Source of the DNA: Pseudomonas putida W15Oct28
GTDB taxonomy: Bacteria; Pseudomonadota; Gammaproteobacteria; Pseudomonadales; Pseudomonadaceae
NCBI RefSeq assembly: GCF_000708715.2
Contig: NZ_JENB01000006.1
Location: 1 to 64,000 of the forward strand
Direction: 5' to 3'
DNA: 64,000 nucleotides
Shown here: in pieces, positions 1-8,120 of the stretch
Position numbering within the stretch: the stretch's first letter is position 1
Layout: each line of letters starts with the position of its first letter
The notes under the pieces: model-generated
What the model saw: the letters and a program-made list of their open reading frames with translations, nothing else
What the model was told of the DNA's origin: nothing
The model's database searches: none
Translations under genes and position numbers: made by a program

Positions 1-50
1 TTCGCCGATCAATCTGACTCGTTGATCCATGGGGGACTCTTGATTCCAGG

Positions 51-77
51 GCATGATCAGATACCTCCTGATCATGC
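51..77. repeat. Perfect 10-bp inverted repeat (hairpin)
   Basis: GCATGATCAG at 51-60 is mirrored exactly by CTGATCATGC at 68-77, with a 7-nt loop. There is no T-run after it, so a classical terminator is not supported. It lies just before the IS-like direct repeats and may belong to the end of whatever lies left of the window. Confidence 0.5.
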
Positions 78-86
78 GTATTAGCC

Positions 87-133
87 TGTAAACCATGTCC
101 CCGGTTTGGAATGTAAACGATGTCTCCGGTTTG
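87..133. mobile_element. Probable end of an insertion sequence (tandem direct repeats)
   Basis: Two 22-bp direct repeats lie at 87-108 and 112-133. Each reads TGTAAAC-ATGTC-CCGGTTTG with two mismatches between copies and a 25-bp period. Repeated terminal motifs of this kind are known at the ends of IS21- and IS481-like elements in Pseudomonas; that family link is from memory. No transposase lies inside the window, so the element, if real, extends left of base 1 or is only a remnant. The repeats stop a few bases before a REP pair whose left arm looks eroded. Confidence 0.4.
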
Positions 134-138
134 TACCT

Positions 139-224
139 TGGGTGAACCCGCTCCCACAGGGTTCTGTACCGGTCTTGAGGGCTGTGCTGAACTTTATGGG
201 AGCGGGTTTACCCGCGTAGAGGCC
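139..224. repeat. REP pair (inverted)
   Basis: A REP arm at 139-160 (GGTGAACCCGCTCCCACAGG) faces an inverted arm at 197-224 (TGGGAGCGGGTTTACCCGCG). The left arm lacks the usual CTTCGCGGG lead-in, as if trimmed by the adjacent IS-like end. The rest of 1-340 shows no gene that I can support. Confidence 0.7.
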
Positions 225-340
225 AGCACAGGTCAAAGTAAATGCAGCGACCTGGTATTTCTGCTAGTTGGTAGCACGCTTAAAACAGGTGACAATTCTG
301 AGCTATCTATCGACGCGCGCCCGTGTAGCTGGGGATCCTA

Positions 341-1159
341 ATGATTAATACAAAAACCGGTTTCACCTTGATGGCTACTAACAGCCAACACTCGATAATC
401 TTGGCCTGTGCACAAGGGAAAGCTGGCCTTGTAAATTATTTGCCTTATGGATTCGCCTCCGCACTTTTTCAGATGCCCATGCGGCTTAAATTTACGGGCG
501 AGCAACTAGATCCAATGACAGGCTTTTATTTATTGGGGAATGGCTACCGCTCGTTCAGCCCGACCTTGGGCAGATTCGTTTCTCCCGATACAGTAAGCCC
601 ATTCGGGAAGGGTGGTTTGAACAGCTATGCCTATTGTAACGGCGACCCGGTCAACCTGGTTGACCCAGAGGGCCGGGCGGGTCGACCAAACCCGCTGGTT
701 CGAACTGCACAACGCGTGCTTCGCCGGGCAATTCAACGAACCCGTCACGCCCCAAACAGAGCGGCCAGCAGGAGGCACGCCGCTCCCGCGCCGTCAGCTG
801 GTCAAGATCCTGCGCCTCTACAGGCTCCAGTGGCGCTCCAGGCGAATGCAGCGCAACACGCGATGAATGTAGGTGGAGCCCCGGCTGCCGTACCTAGTCC
901 ACGAGATATGCTGGACAACTACGTCATCTCCTCAATAAAGCTATTGCAAGCGAACAGAAAGGGCTTTGGCAATCCTCAATCACCTCACTATGCCGACTAT
1001 CAGAGATTGAGAAACCATGTTCAAACTTTTGCCGCAAGTCATAACCAGGTGCTAGCTGAAGTGTTACCAGAGTATATGTCAGGTCTAACCCGCGGCCTCC
1101 TCCATCATGCCGACGGAGCCTTGACCATCAACACCATGAAAATCAGGACAGACGAGTGA
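341..1159 (+). CDS. Orphan Rhs-repeat-associated core protein with variable C-terminal tip
   Basis: This 272-residue protein carries an Rhs-associated core at about residues 48-112: a TGFYLLGNGYRSFSPTLGRF segment, then SPD, then NSYAYCNGDPVNLVDPEGR. In full-length Rhs proteins this core marks the end of the shell and the start of a polymorphic, often toxic, tip. The YD-repeat shell is absent, so this is a short orphan of the kind common in P. putida genomes. After the core comes an Arg/Ala/Pro-rich linker (about 113-190) and a helical-looking tail (about 195-272) that I do not recognise. A GGGGA sequence before the ATG supports this start. No obvious immunity gene follows; the next gene is convergent. 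The sequence around the start is more AT-rich than its neighbours, which suggests transfer or relic status. Confidence 0.75.
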   Translation: MINTKTGFTLMATNSQHSIILACAQGKAGLVNYLPYGFASALFQMPMRLKFTGEQLDPMTGFYLLGNGYRSFSPTLGRFVSPDTVSPFGKGGLNSYAYCNGDPVNLVDPEGRAGRPNPLVRTAQRVLRRAIQRTRHAPNRAASRRHAAPAPSAGQDPAPLQAPVALQANAAQHAMNVGGAPAAVPSPRDMLDNYVISSIKLLQANRKGFGNPQSPHYADYQRLRNHVQTFAASHNQVLAEVLPEYMSGLTRGLLHHADGALTINTMKIRTDE

Positions 1160-1169
1160 CGAGCCACAG

Positions 1170-2255
1170 TCATGGCCCATGGCGCGGAACAGAACCTCTC
1201 AATTCACACCCCACTTCCTGCCGCCCTGCCCACCCCTGGCTCCGCGCCCGGTACTGCCGCGGCGCAATGGCAAACAGCTCACGAAACCGCCGGTAAAAAT
1301 GCGGGAAACTGACAAAGCCGCTGGCAACCGCCACCTCGGTCAATGACTTGCTGGTGTGCTGCAACAACTGCCGCGCATGGGTCAGGCGCAGCTCCAGATA
1401 ATAGCGTGGCGGCGTGGCCTGCACATGCCGGCGGAACAGCCGCTCCAGGTGCCGCCGCGACAACCCGGCATGCTCGGCGATTTCATCAATGCCGATCGGG
1501 TCTTCGATGTTTGCGTGCATCAGTTCCAGGGCCAGGCGCACGCCTTTGGGTAGGCTGGGGTCGATTTCCGGTGCGCTGGCCGGTGCATCGCTCATTACCC
1601 GCGAACGGTCACAGGCCAGCATCTGCTCCACGGCCCGGCGCAATGGCGCGCCTCCGCATTGCTCGAGCAACGCCAGCATCATGTCCAGCGCACTGCTGGC
1701 ACCGGCGCAGCTCATGCGGCGGCGGTCCAGCACATGGGCGTGGCGGCTGATACGCACCTTTGGGAACAGTTCGCTCATCATCGCCCGGCCATCGGGGTGA
1801 AAGGCGCAGTCGTGGTCGTTGAGCAAGCCGGCCTCGGCCAGGAAGTAAGCGCCGTTCCACAGCCCGCCCAGCTGGCTGCCGTGCTGGTCGGCTTGGCGCA
1901 GCTTGGCGCGCAGCAGTGGCGCGGCTTCCAGGCGTACGCGGAAGCCGCCACATACCAGCAGGCAATCCAGGCCTTGCACGTCCAGTTCGGCCAGTTGGGT
2001 GTTGACCGGCAGGGCGATGCCCAGGTCGCTCATCACCTGGGCGCCCTCACCCACCACCTGGACCTGGAACAACGGCGTGGCACTCATCAGGTTGGCGGTG
2101 ACCAGGCTGTCCATTGCGGCGGTGAAGGCCATCATCGAGAAGTGTTCACGCAGGACGAACGCCACGCGCTGGCACGGCATTGACAGTGAAGTCCGGATGG
2201 CAGGGTCCAGATGGGCCAGGTTGGTGTTCTTGAGGATGCTTTCGAAGTGGCTCAT
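1170..2255 (-). CDS. GlxA-family AraC-type transcriptional regulator
   Basis: This 361-residue protein has an N-terminal DJ-1/PfpI (class I amidotransferase-like) domain at about 28-195 and a C-terminal AraC-type double helix-turn-helix at about 235-335. The HTH region includes the stretch IDEIAEHAGLSRRHLERLFR and a second helix pair around EVAVASGFVSFPHFYRRFRE. In the amidase-like domain the usual nucleophile elbow reads LGGLWNGAYFLAEAG, without Cys, so it is probably a ligand sensor and not an enzyme. The same family contains GbdR and CdhR, regulators of glycine betaine and carnitine use in P. aeruginosa. It sits downstream of proVWX on the same strand, which fits a role in quaternary amine or proline uptake, but that is inference. 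The two are separated by a REP pair, so separate transcription is likely. Confidence 0.85.
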   Translation of the reverse strand: MSHFESILKNTNLAHLDPAIRTSLSMPCQRVAFVLREHFSMMAFTAAMDSLVTANLMSATPLFQVQVVGEGAQVMSDLGIALPVNTQLAELDVQGLDCLLVCGGFRVRLEAAPLLRAKLRQADQHGSQLGGLWNGAYFLAEAGLLNDHDCAFHPDGRAMMSELFPKVRISRHAHVLDRRRMSCAGASSALDMMLALLEQCGGAPLRRAVEQMLACDRSRVMSDAPASAPEIDPSLPKGVRLALELMHANIEDPIGIDEIAEHAGLSRRHLERLFRRHVQATPPRYYLELRLTHARQLLQHTSKSLTEVAVASGFVSFPHFYRRFRELFAIAPRQYRARSQGWAGRQEVGCELRGSVPRHGP

Positions 2256-2285
2256 GGCTTTAACTCAACTGCAGGAATCGCGTTG

Positions 2286-2380
2286 GCTTCTTCGCGGGCT
2301 TGCCCGCTCCCACAGGGGCTCTACAGGTGCTGAAATCTGTGAAATGCCTGTGGGAGCGGGCAAGCCCGCGAAGCAGCCAA
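2286..2380. repeat. REP pair (inverted) between proX and the GlxA regulator
   Basis: Arms at about 2286-2316 and 2346-2380 carry CTTCGCGGGCTTGCCCGCTCCCACAGG and its complement. The pair can fold into a long hairpin just after the proX stop and probably acts as a 3' mRNA stabiliser or transcription barrier. Confidence 0.8.
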
Positions 2381-2395
2381 CACTGATGGAACGGG

Positions 2396-3424
2396 TTACT
2401 TGCCGGCCTGGGTCGCTGCGTCACGCGAGGCTTGCAGCCACTGGTCGAACTGCTGGCGGTGGGCGGCAACCCACTCCTTGGCATGGCGCTCGATGTCTTT
2501 AGGCTTCTTCTCGCCCTGCTGCATCTTCAGGTTCTGGTTGCTCTCGTCATCGGTGCTGATCTGCACCTGCGAGAGGAACTTCACCGCCGCCGGGTTCTTT
2601 TCGGCAAAGTCCTTGTTCAGCACAGCCACTACCTTGTCGATGGCAAAGCCCAGGTTCTTGCCGTGGTACGTGGTGTCGACGTCATTCTTGCCGTCCGGCA
2701 GGTCGGTCTTCGGCACTTCCAGCCAGACCACGTCCTTGTTTTCGACCAGCACGCTGGCGATCCACTGCGGCACCCAGGTGAAGTAGAAGACTGGCTTGCC
2801 TTCCTTGTAGCGGGTGATGGTGTCGGCCATCAGCGCGAAGTACGACCCCTGGTTGACGGTGATGCTCTTGTCCAGGTCGTAGGCCTTCATGTGGTGGGCG
2901 ATTACCAACTCGCAACCCCAGCCTGGGTTGCAACCGGTCATGTCGGCCTTGCCGTCACCGTCGGTATCGAACAGCTTGGCGATCTCGGGCTTTTTAAGGT
3001 CGGTGATGTACTTGATGTTGTACTGGTCGGCGGTTTTCTTGTCGATCAGGTAACCCTGGGCCACACCCGGCAGAATGTCGCCGGTCTTGACCATCACATC
3101 GTCACCCCCAGCCTGCTGGTAGAACTGGTTGTGCAGTTTGTCCCACAGGTGCACGGTGAAATCGGCATCGCCGTTGGCCAGGGCCACCATCATCACGCCG
3201 TACTCGGTCTCCTTCGGCTCCTGAACCTTGTAGCCCAGCTCGCGCAGGCCTTCCATGGCCACTTCGCCACGGAAGCGCTCTTCAGCGATGGAAGGGAAAA
3301 TCGGCGTTACCTTCACACCATCACCCGGCTTTTCCGCCGAAGCGTGTGCGCCCAGCGCGGCGGCCACCAGGGTCAACGCCGTGGCGCATTTGAGGATGCT
3401 GCGGGAGAACTTGGATTCGTACAT
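2396..3424 (-). CDS. proX: Glycine betaine/proline ABC transporter, periplasmic binding protein
   Basis: This 342-residue protein has an N-terminal signal peptide of about 29 residues ending near ALGAHASA. The mature part closely resembles E. coli ProX, sharing recognisable runs such as AQGYLIDKKTADQYNIKYI, KLFDTDGDGKADMTGCNPGW and DTITRYKEGKPVFYFTW. It would bind glycine betaine or proline betaine in the periplasm and deliver it to ProW/ProV. The ProX family uses an aromatic cage of Trp residues; the Trp in the CNPGWGCE segment and in YFTWVPQW are visible here. It is the last gene of a proV-proW-proX operon on the minus strand. ATG start at 3424 follows a purine-rich AAGAAGGTAAGCG stretch. 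Confidence 0.93.
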   Translation of the reverse strand: MYESKFSRSILKCATALTLVAAALGAHASAEKPGDGVKVTPIFPSIAEERFRGEVAMEGLRELGYKVQEPKETEYGVMMVALANGDADFTVHLWDKLHNQFYQQAGGDDVMVKTGDILPGVAQGYLIDKKTADQYNIKYITDLKKPEIAKLFDTDGDGKADMTGCNPGWGCELVIAHHMKAYDLDKSITVNQGSYFALMADTITRYKEGKPVFYFTWVPQWIASVLVENKDVVWLEVPKTDLPDGKNDVDTTYHGKNLGFAIDKVVAVLNKDFAEKNPAAVKFLSQVQISTDDESNQNLKMQQGEKKPKDIERHAKEWVAAHRQQFDQWLQASRDAATQAGK

Positions 3425-3494
3425 CGTCGCTTACCTTCTTCTGATTTTTATCTTCAAGTGCGGCAGATCGAACGTCTCAAAAGTCTTGCTGTGC

Positions 3495-4448
3495 TCAGGC
3501 GGTCTTGCGCCCCCGTTGCGGTTGTGCAGCACCACACAGGCGCATCACCACGCCCACGGGGCCAGTGTGGTACCAGCGCAGGCTCGGGTCGGCGCTGGTG
3601 CGCGCGCCCATGGCCTGGGTCAGGCGGTCGAGGAAAATCGCCAGCAGCACCAGCCCGACACCACCGACCGTGGCCAGGCCCATGTCCAGGCGGCCGATGC
3701 CGCGCAGCACCATCTGGCCCAGGCCGCCGACCGAAATCATCGAGGCAATCACCACCATCGACAGCGACAGCATGAGGGTCTGGTTGAGGCCGGCCATGAT
3801 GGTCGAGGTGGCCAGCGGCAGCTGCACGCGGGTCAGCATCTGCCGTGGGGTGCAGCCGAAGGCGCGGGCGGCCTCGATCTTGTCTTCCGGCACCTGGCGA
3901 ATGCCCAGGTTGGTCAGGCGCACCAGCGGCGGCAGCGCGAACACGATGGTGACCAGCACGCCAGGCACATTGCCGATGCCGAACAGCATCACCACCGGCA
4001 CCAGGTAAACGAACGCCGGCAGGGTCTGCATGGCATCCAGCAGCGGGCGGATAATGCGCTCCATGCGGTCACTGCGGGCACACAGGATGCCCAGCGGGAT
4101 GCCGATGAGCGCGCAGAAGAACACCGAGGTCAGTACCAGCGCCAGGGTAGTCATAGACTCGGCCCATACACCGATCAGGCCCAGCAGGGTCAGGGTGACG
4201 AAACACAGCAAGGCCATGCGCTTGCCCGCAAGCTGCCAGCCCAGCAGCGACGAGAGGATGATGCCGATGGTGGGTGGAATGCTCTGCAAGGTGAACTCGA
4301 TACCGTTGAGCACCTGGTCGATGGGCCAACGAATGGCGCGAAACACCTCGCGGAAGTTGTGCACCAGAAAGTTCAGGGTGGCGGTGACCCAGTCACCCAA
4401 AGGGATGGTGGCCGCCTGGAACGGGTCAAGCAGGCTGAATTCGGACAT
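3495..4448 (-). CDS. proW: Glycine betaine/proline ABC transporter, permease
   Basis: This 317-residue inner-membrane protein has several hydrophobic segments and the binding-protein-dependent transport (BPD) permease domain at about residues 95-280. The EAA-type loop is visible around [18 protein letters not shown], the site that contacts the ATPase. It is a little shorter than E. coli ProW. It sits 43 nt after proV and 70 nt before proX in the same operon. The C-terminal tail after about 285 is basic and poorly conserved in appearance. Confidence 0.92.
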   Translation of the reverse strand: MSEFSLLDPFQAATIPLGDWVTATLNFLVHNFREVFRAIRWPIDQVLNGIEFTLQSIPPTIGIILSSLLGWQLAGKRMALLCFVTLTLLGLIGVWAESMTTLALVLTSVFFCALIGIPLGILCARSDRMERIIRPLLDAMQTLPAFVYLVPVVMLFGIGNVPGVLVTIVFALPPLVRLTNLGIRQVPEDKIEAARAFGCTPRQMLTRVQLPLATSTIMAGLNQTLMLSLSMVVIASMISVGGLGQMVLRGIGRLDMGLATVGGVGLVLLAIFLDRLTQAMGARTSADPSLRWYHTGPVGVVMRLCGAAQPQRGRKTA

Positions 4449-4491
4449 GAGGGCTTACCTCTTCTAGTAAACGCTACGGGCGCTTCTTTTG

Positions 4492-5652
4492 TTAGTTGCG
4501 GCTCAGGGTCTGCAGCAGCTCGTTCTTCGACAGCGTGCCCTTGAAGGCGCCCTGGCGGTCGAGCACCGGCACCGGGTACGGCAGGTTTGCCGCGATCCCG
4601 AGCACTTCGTGCAGCGGCGTATCGGTATACACCGGGCACTGCTCGTGCAGGCTGTAGCGGTCACTGGCCGTGGCGCCGTTGGCGTCGGTATCGACCACGC
4701 CCAGCAACTGCCCGCGTTCGTCGACCAGGTAGCCGAACGGCACACCGGCCTGGAAGCTCGGGGCCTTGCCGTTGACCTTGCACACCACCGCAGGGTCGAA
4801 CCTGGCCACATCACCGGCCTTGAGCACTCGCGAGCTGTCAAAGCTCTTGAAGAAGGTGCGCACGTAGTCGTTGGCAGGCTGGTTGATAAGCTCTTGCGGG
4901 GTACCGATCTGCACCACGCGGCCACCTTCCATGATTGCAATGCGGTGGCCGATGCGGATGGCTTCCTCGATGTCGTGGGAGATGAAGATGATGGTGCGCT
5001 GCTGCTCGGCCTGCAGGCGAATCAGCTCGCCCTGCATTTCGCTGCGGATCAGCGGGTCGAGGGCAGAGAACGCCTCGTCCATCAACAGGATCGCGGGGTC
5101 GTTGGCCAGCGCTCGGGCCAGGCCCACACGCTGCTGCATGCCGCCGGAAAGCTGGTGCGGATAGCTGTGTTCGTGGCCCGCCAGGCCCACCTGGCTCAAC
5201 GCTTCACGGGCGCGGCTGTGGCGCTCTGCCTCTGGGACGCCGGCGATTTCCAGGCCGAACGCGGTATTTTCCAGCACGCTCATGTGCGGCATCAGGGCAA
5301 AGGACTGGAACACCATGCCCATTTCCTTGCGGCGTACATCCAGCAGGGCCTTGTCGGAGAGCCCGGTAATTTCCTTGCCGTTGAGGTGAATGCTGCCGGA
5401 AGTAGGTTCGATCAGGCGGTTGAACAGCCGCACCATGGTCGATTTACCCGAGCCGGAAAGGCCCATGATGACGAAGATCTCGCCACGTTTGACGGAAAAG
5501 CTTGCATCGAACACGCCGACGACGTGGCCGGTCTTGCTGAAGATTTCGTTCTTGTCGGCGCCCTTGCGGAGCATCTCCATGGCCATGTTCGGGTTGGGAC
5601 CGAACACCTTGAAGATGTTTTTTACCGAAAGAATCTCATCGGCATGGCTCAT
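4492..5652 (-). CDS. proV: Glycine betaine/proline ABC transporter, ATP-binding protein
   Basis: This 386-residue ATPase carries Walker A (GLSGSGKST), the signature LSGGMQQRVGLARAL, Walker B (AILLMDEAFSALD) and the switch His (FISHDIEEA). After about residue 270 a C-terminal extension with CBS-like sequence is typical of ProV/OpuAA proteins, where it senses ionic strength. The ATG at 5652 is preferred over an upstream TTG at 5682 because GAGGG lies four bases ahead of it and family proteins start here. It is the first gene of proVWX. The 446-nt gap to the divergent LysR gene should hold its promoter. Confidence 0.93.
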   Translation of the reverse strand: MSHADEILSVKNIFKVFGPNPNMAMEMLRKGADKNEIFSKTGHVVGVFDASFSVKRGEIFVIMGLSGSGKSTMVRLFNRLIEPTSGSIHLNGKEITGLSDKALLDVRRKEMGMVFQSFALMPHMSVLENTAFGLEIAGVPEAERHSRAREALSQVGLAGHEHSYPHQLSGGMQQRVGLARALANDPAILLMDEAFSALDPLIRSEMQGELIRLQAEQQRTIIFISHDIEEAIRIGHRIAIMEGGRVVQIGTPQELINQPANDYVRTFFKSFDSSRVLKAGDVARFDPAVVCKVNGKAPSFQAGVPFGYLVDERGQLLGVVDTDANGATASDRYSLHEQCPVYTDTPLHEVLGIAANLPYPVPVLDRQGAFKGTLSKNELLQTLSRN

Positions 5653-5954
5653 ACGACCCTCGTTATTATGCTTATTAACCAATCTTTCAACATCGCACTT
5701 TCAATAAGGCGGGTAGAGATCAGTGCGAGTACGCTTGGCAGTCCGTTCAAATTCGAACGTGAGTCAAAACCGGCACGCAGAATGTCCTGCTTCAAAAAGT
5801 TTTCGACATCGATGTCTCGGATGTCGCGCCGTGGTTCAACGTTAGGCCTAGTACCAGAGCGGGTCCAACGACATTTGCATGGCGCTAACCATTACCTGAA
5901 GTTATCAATCGGTACCAAAGCCCCGACACAGAGCCTGCCGGAGTGCACTCAAAT

Positions 5955-6046
5955 GCAGGAGCAGCCTTGTGCTGCGAAGAGGCCGGCTCATACACTTGCG
6001 ATTGCGGCGCCTGTACGGGCCCTTCGCAGCGCAAGGCTGCTCCTAC
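5955..6046. repeat. REP-like inverted pair in the proV/lysR divergent region
   Basis: GGAGCAGCCTTGTGCTGCGAAG at 5957-5978 is matched by the inverted arm CTTCGCAGCGCAAGGCTGCTCC at 6021-6042. The remainder of 5653-6098 shows no gene and is relatively AT-rich near proV, where promoter elements would be expected. An open frame running through it from 5943 is an unlikely N-terminal extension of the LysR protein. Confidence 0.65.
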
Positions 6047-6098
6047 AGAAGACCGCGTGGGCTACCGCGGCATAACGAAGGACCTGCACCCTAACGAC

Positions 6099-7079
6099 AT
6101 GGTCAGACACTCCGAACCCGATCAGACCCTGATCAAGATGCCCTCGCTGCGCGCGGTCAAAGTCTTCGTCGCCGCCGCCAAGTACCAGAATTTCACCCGC
6201 GCCGCCGAGGCGCTGTGCGTCACCCAGGCCGCGGTCAGCCGGCAGATCCGTGAGCTGGAGACCTACCTGGGCGCCGAACTGTTCAGCCGTGTGGGCCGTG
6301 CGGTGGAGTTGACCGTGGCCGGTTCGATCTTCTTCGATGCCGTGCAGTTATCGTTCGTCAACATCTCCCAGGCGGCCGAGCGTATCCGCAGCAACACCAA
6401 CACCAAGCACGTGGTCACCCTGTGCTGCTCACCCGCATTTGCCGCGCTGTGGCTGGGGCCGCGCATGCCCAAGTTCTTCGACGAAAACCCGGATATCGAC
6501 ATCAACCTGGTGACCACGCAGAACTTTTTGTCGATGGAGCCTGGCGTTCGGCCTGACATCTACATCACCAAGCTGGGCAAGGTTCAGGCGGGCTACAGCT
6601 CCCACCCGCTCAACCACGACGTGATCTACCCGGTGTGCACGCCGCAATACCTGATGCAACACCCTGAAGTACGCACCCTGCTTGGGCTGAGGGATGGCAC
6701 GTTGCTGAACCTCAGCCCCTATGGCCGCTCGCAGGTGGCCGAGCATGTGGACTGGAACGTGTGGCTGGCCTTTCATGACGTCGACCTGAAAAGCCGCGCC
6801 AATACCGCGCCGCACTTTTTCAATGCCAACGACTACAACCTGCTGGTGCAGTTGGCATTGGGCAGCCAAGGTGTAGCGTTGGGTTGGCATCACTTGATTG
6901 CACCGCTGGTGGCGCAAGGGTTGCTGGTGCGACCTGTGGAACAGGAACTGGTGTTGAAAGATACCTTCCACTTCCTGGCGTTCAACGAAGACAAGGAGCA
7001 CGATGCCAGTTGCCGGCGGTTACGCGACTGGTTGCTGGACGAGTTCCAGCCGTTGCTTGAAACGCTGCGCACTCGATGA
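6099..7079 (+). CDS. LysR-family transcriptional regulator (GcvA-like)
   Basis: This 326-residue regulator has an N-terminal winged HTH (about 15-75, including NFTRAAEALCVTQAAVSRQI) and a LysR substrate-binding domain (about 105-315). The HTH type resembles GcvA/AmpR proteins. The reading frame stays open back to 5943, but that extra N-terminus is low in similarity and overlaps REP repeats. The ATG at 6099 is used; the ATG at 6138, directly before SLRAVKVF, would also give a normal LysR length. It is divergent from proVWX across about 450 nt, so control of that operon is possible but not shown. A perfect 15-bp inverted repeat follows the stop. Confidence 0.88.
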   Translation: MVRHSEPDQTLIKMPSLRAVKVFVAAAKYQNFTRAAEALCVTQAAVSRQIRELETYLGAELFSRVGRAVELTVAGSIFFDAVQLSFVNISQAAERIRSNTNTKHVVTLCCSPAFAALWLGPRMPKFFDENPDIDINLVTTQNFLSMEPGVRPDIYITKLGKVQAGYSSHPLNHDVIYPVCTPQYLMQHPEVRTLLGLRDGTLLNLSPYGRSQVAEHVDWNVWLAFHDVDLKSRANTAPHFFNANDYNLLVQLALGSQGVALGWHHLIAPLVAQGLLVRPVEQELVLKDTFHFLAFNEDKEHDASCRRLRDWLLDEFQPLLETLRTR

Positions 7080-7097
7080 GCCTGGGTTGCTTGCGCC

Positions 7098-7129
7098 GGC
7101 CTCTTCGCGGGTAAACCCGCGAAGAGGCC
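7098..7129. repeat. Near-perfect palindrome (REP-derived hairpin)
   Basis: GGCCTCTTCGCGGGT at 7098-7112 is followed by its reverse complement ending at 7129 with almost no loop. It lies 19 nt after the LysR stop and probably serves as a transcription end or mRNA 3' structure for that gene. Confidence 0.7.
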
Positions 7130-7233
7130 AGTACAGGGTACCCAGCTTTCCCAGAAACAGCCTGCAACCAGGCCACCCCGCCGTTGGGCCACTTTTCCAA
7201 CATCAGACTCCGCACTTCTGCTAAAACGCGTGC

Positions 7234-8118
7234 ATGCCTACTCTCCTCCTCACCCACCTGCGCCGCCGTTGGTTCACCTGGCTGTGCGCCGCCGCACTGG
7301 TCATTGGCTTGCCGTCCAGCTGTGCTGTCTTGCAGCACAAGGAACGCGAGCTGGTGTTCCGCATCGAGCCCGGCCAGGCCAGCTGGTTCCGGGGCCTGCC
7401 CAGCGGTGTGCAGGAACTGGACCTGCGCCCGCGCAGCTTCGCCAGTAACCAGAACCTGCACGCCTGGTGGTGGCCGGCCAAGCGAGCCAACGCGCCGGCC
7501 ATTCTCTACCTGCACGGTGTACGCTGGAACCTGACCGGCCAACTGTTCCGTATCGAGCAACTGCATGCCATGGGCTACTCGGTGCTTGCGGTGGATTACC
7601 GCGGCTTTGGCAAGAGCAGTGGCGACCTGCCTTCCGAAGCAACAGTGTATGAAGATGCCCGCATTGCATGGGAACGCTTTGCCCAGTTACAGCCGGATGC
7701 TGGCAAGCGCCTGATCTTCGGGCACTCGCTGGGTGGTGCGGTGGCCGTGGAACTGGCCAGCGAGTTGGCACGTGAGGCGCAAAAAGACGGTAACGGTGCG
7801 CCAGCACGCGGGCTGATTCTGGAGTCGACCTTCACCTCCCTGGGCGATGTCGCTGCGGCGGTTGCCAATACTTCGCTGCCCGTGCGCTGGCTGATGTCAC
7901 AGAAGTTTGACTCGCTGGACAAGATCAACGGTGTTGGCCTGCCCGTGCTGCTGGTACATGGCCTGGACGACCGTTTCGTGCCGCCGCGTTTCAGCCAGCA
8001 ATTGTACGACGCAGCCCAGCAGCCCAAGACATTGCTGCTGGTGCCGGGAGCGACCCATAACAACAGCATGAGCCTGGCCGGCCAGCGTTACCGGCGAGCG
8101 ATACAAGCATTGCTGTGA
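7234..8118 (+). CDS. Alpha/beta hydrolase, membrane-anchored or exported
   Basis: This 294-residue protein has a basic N-terminus and a hydrophobic segment (about 13-27) ending in LPSSC, a poor lipobox, so it may be a lipoprotein or simply membrane-anchored. The hydrolase fold spans about 65-294. The nucleophile elbow is GHSLGG at about residue 163, and the oxyanion region is YLHGVRWN. A conserved Asp in VHGLDDRFVPP and a His in GATHNN complete a likely Ser-Asp-His triad. Related proteins (YfhR/BEM46-like) have no firmly assigned substrate. Three bases separate its stop from the convergent downstream gene. Confidence 0.8.
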   Translation: MPTLLLTHLRRRWFTWLCAAALVIGLPSSCAVLQHKERELVFRIEPGQASWFRGLPSGVQELDLRPRSFASNQNLHAWWWPAKRANAPAILYLHGVRWNLTGQLFRIEQLHAMGYSVLAVDYRGFGKSSGDLPSEATVYEDARIAWERFAQLQPDAGKRLIFGHSLGGAVAVELASELAREAQKDGNGAPARGLILESTFTSLGDVAAAVANTSLPVRWLMSQKFDSLDKINGVGLPVLLVHGLDDRFVPPRFSQQLYDAAQQPKTLLLVPGATHNNSMSLAGQRYRRAIQALL

Positions 8119-8120
8119 AC

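Noticed and set aside
2432..4544. Overlapping plus-strand frames opposite proX and proW
   Set aside because: Antisense shadows of genes with clear family sequence; no start signals or domain content.
4489..6075. A 528-residue plus-strand open frame across proV
   Set aside because: It is antisense to proV, whose Walker motifs and signature are clear on the minus strand.
5943..6098. N-terminal extension of the LysR protein
   Set aside because: It runs through a REP-like inverted pair, is Cys-rich and unlike other LysR N-termini.
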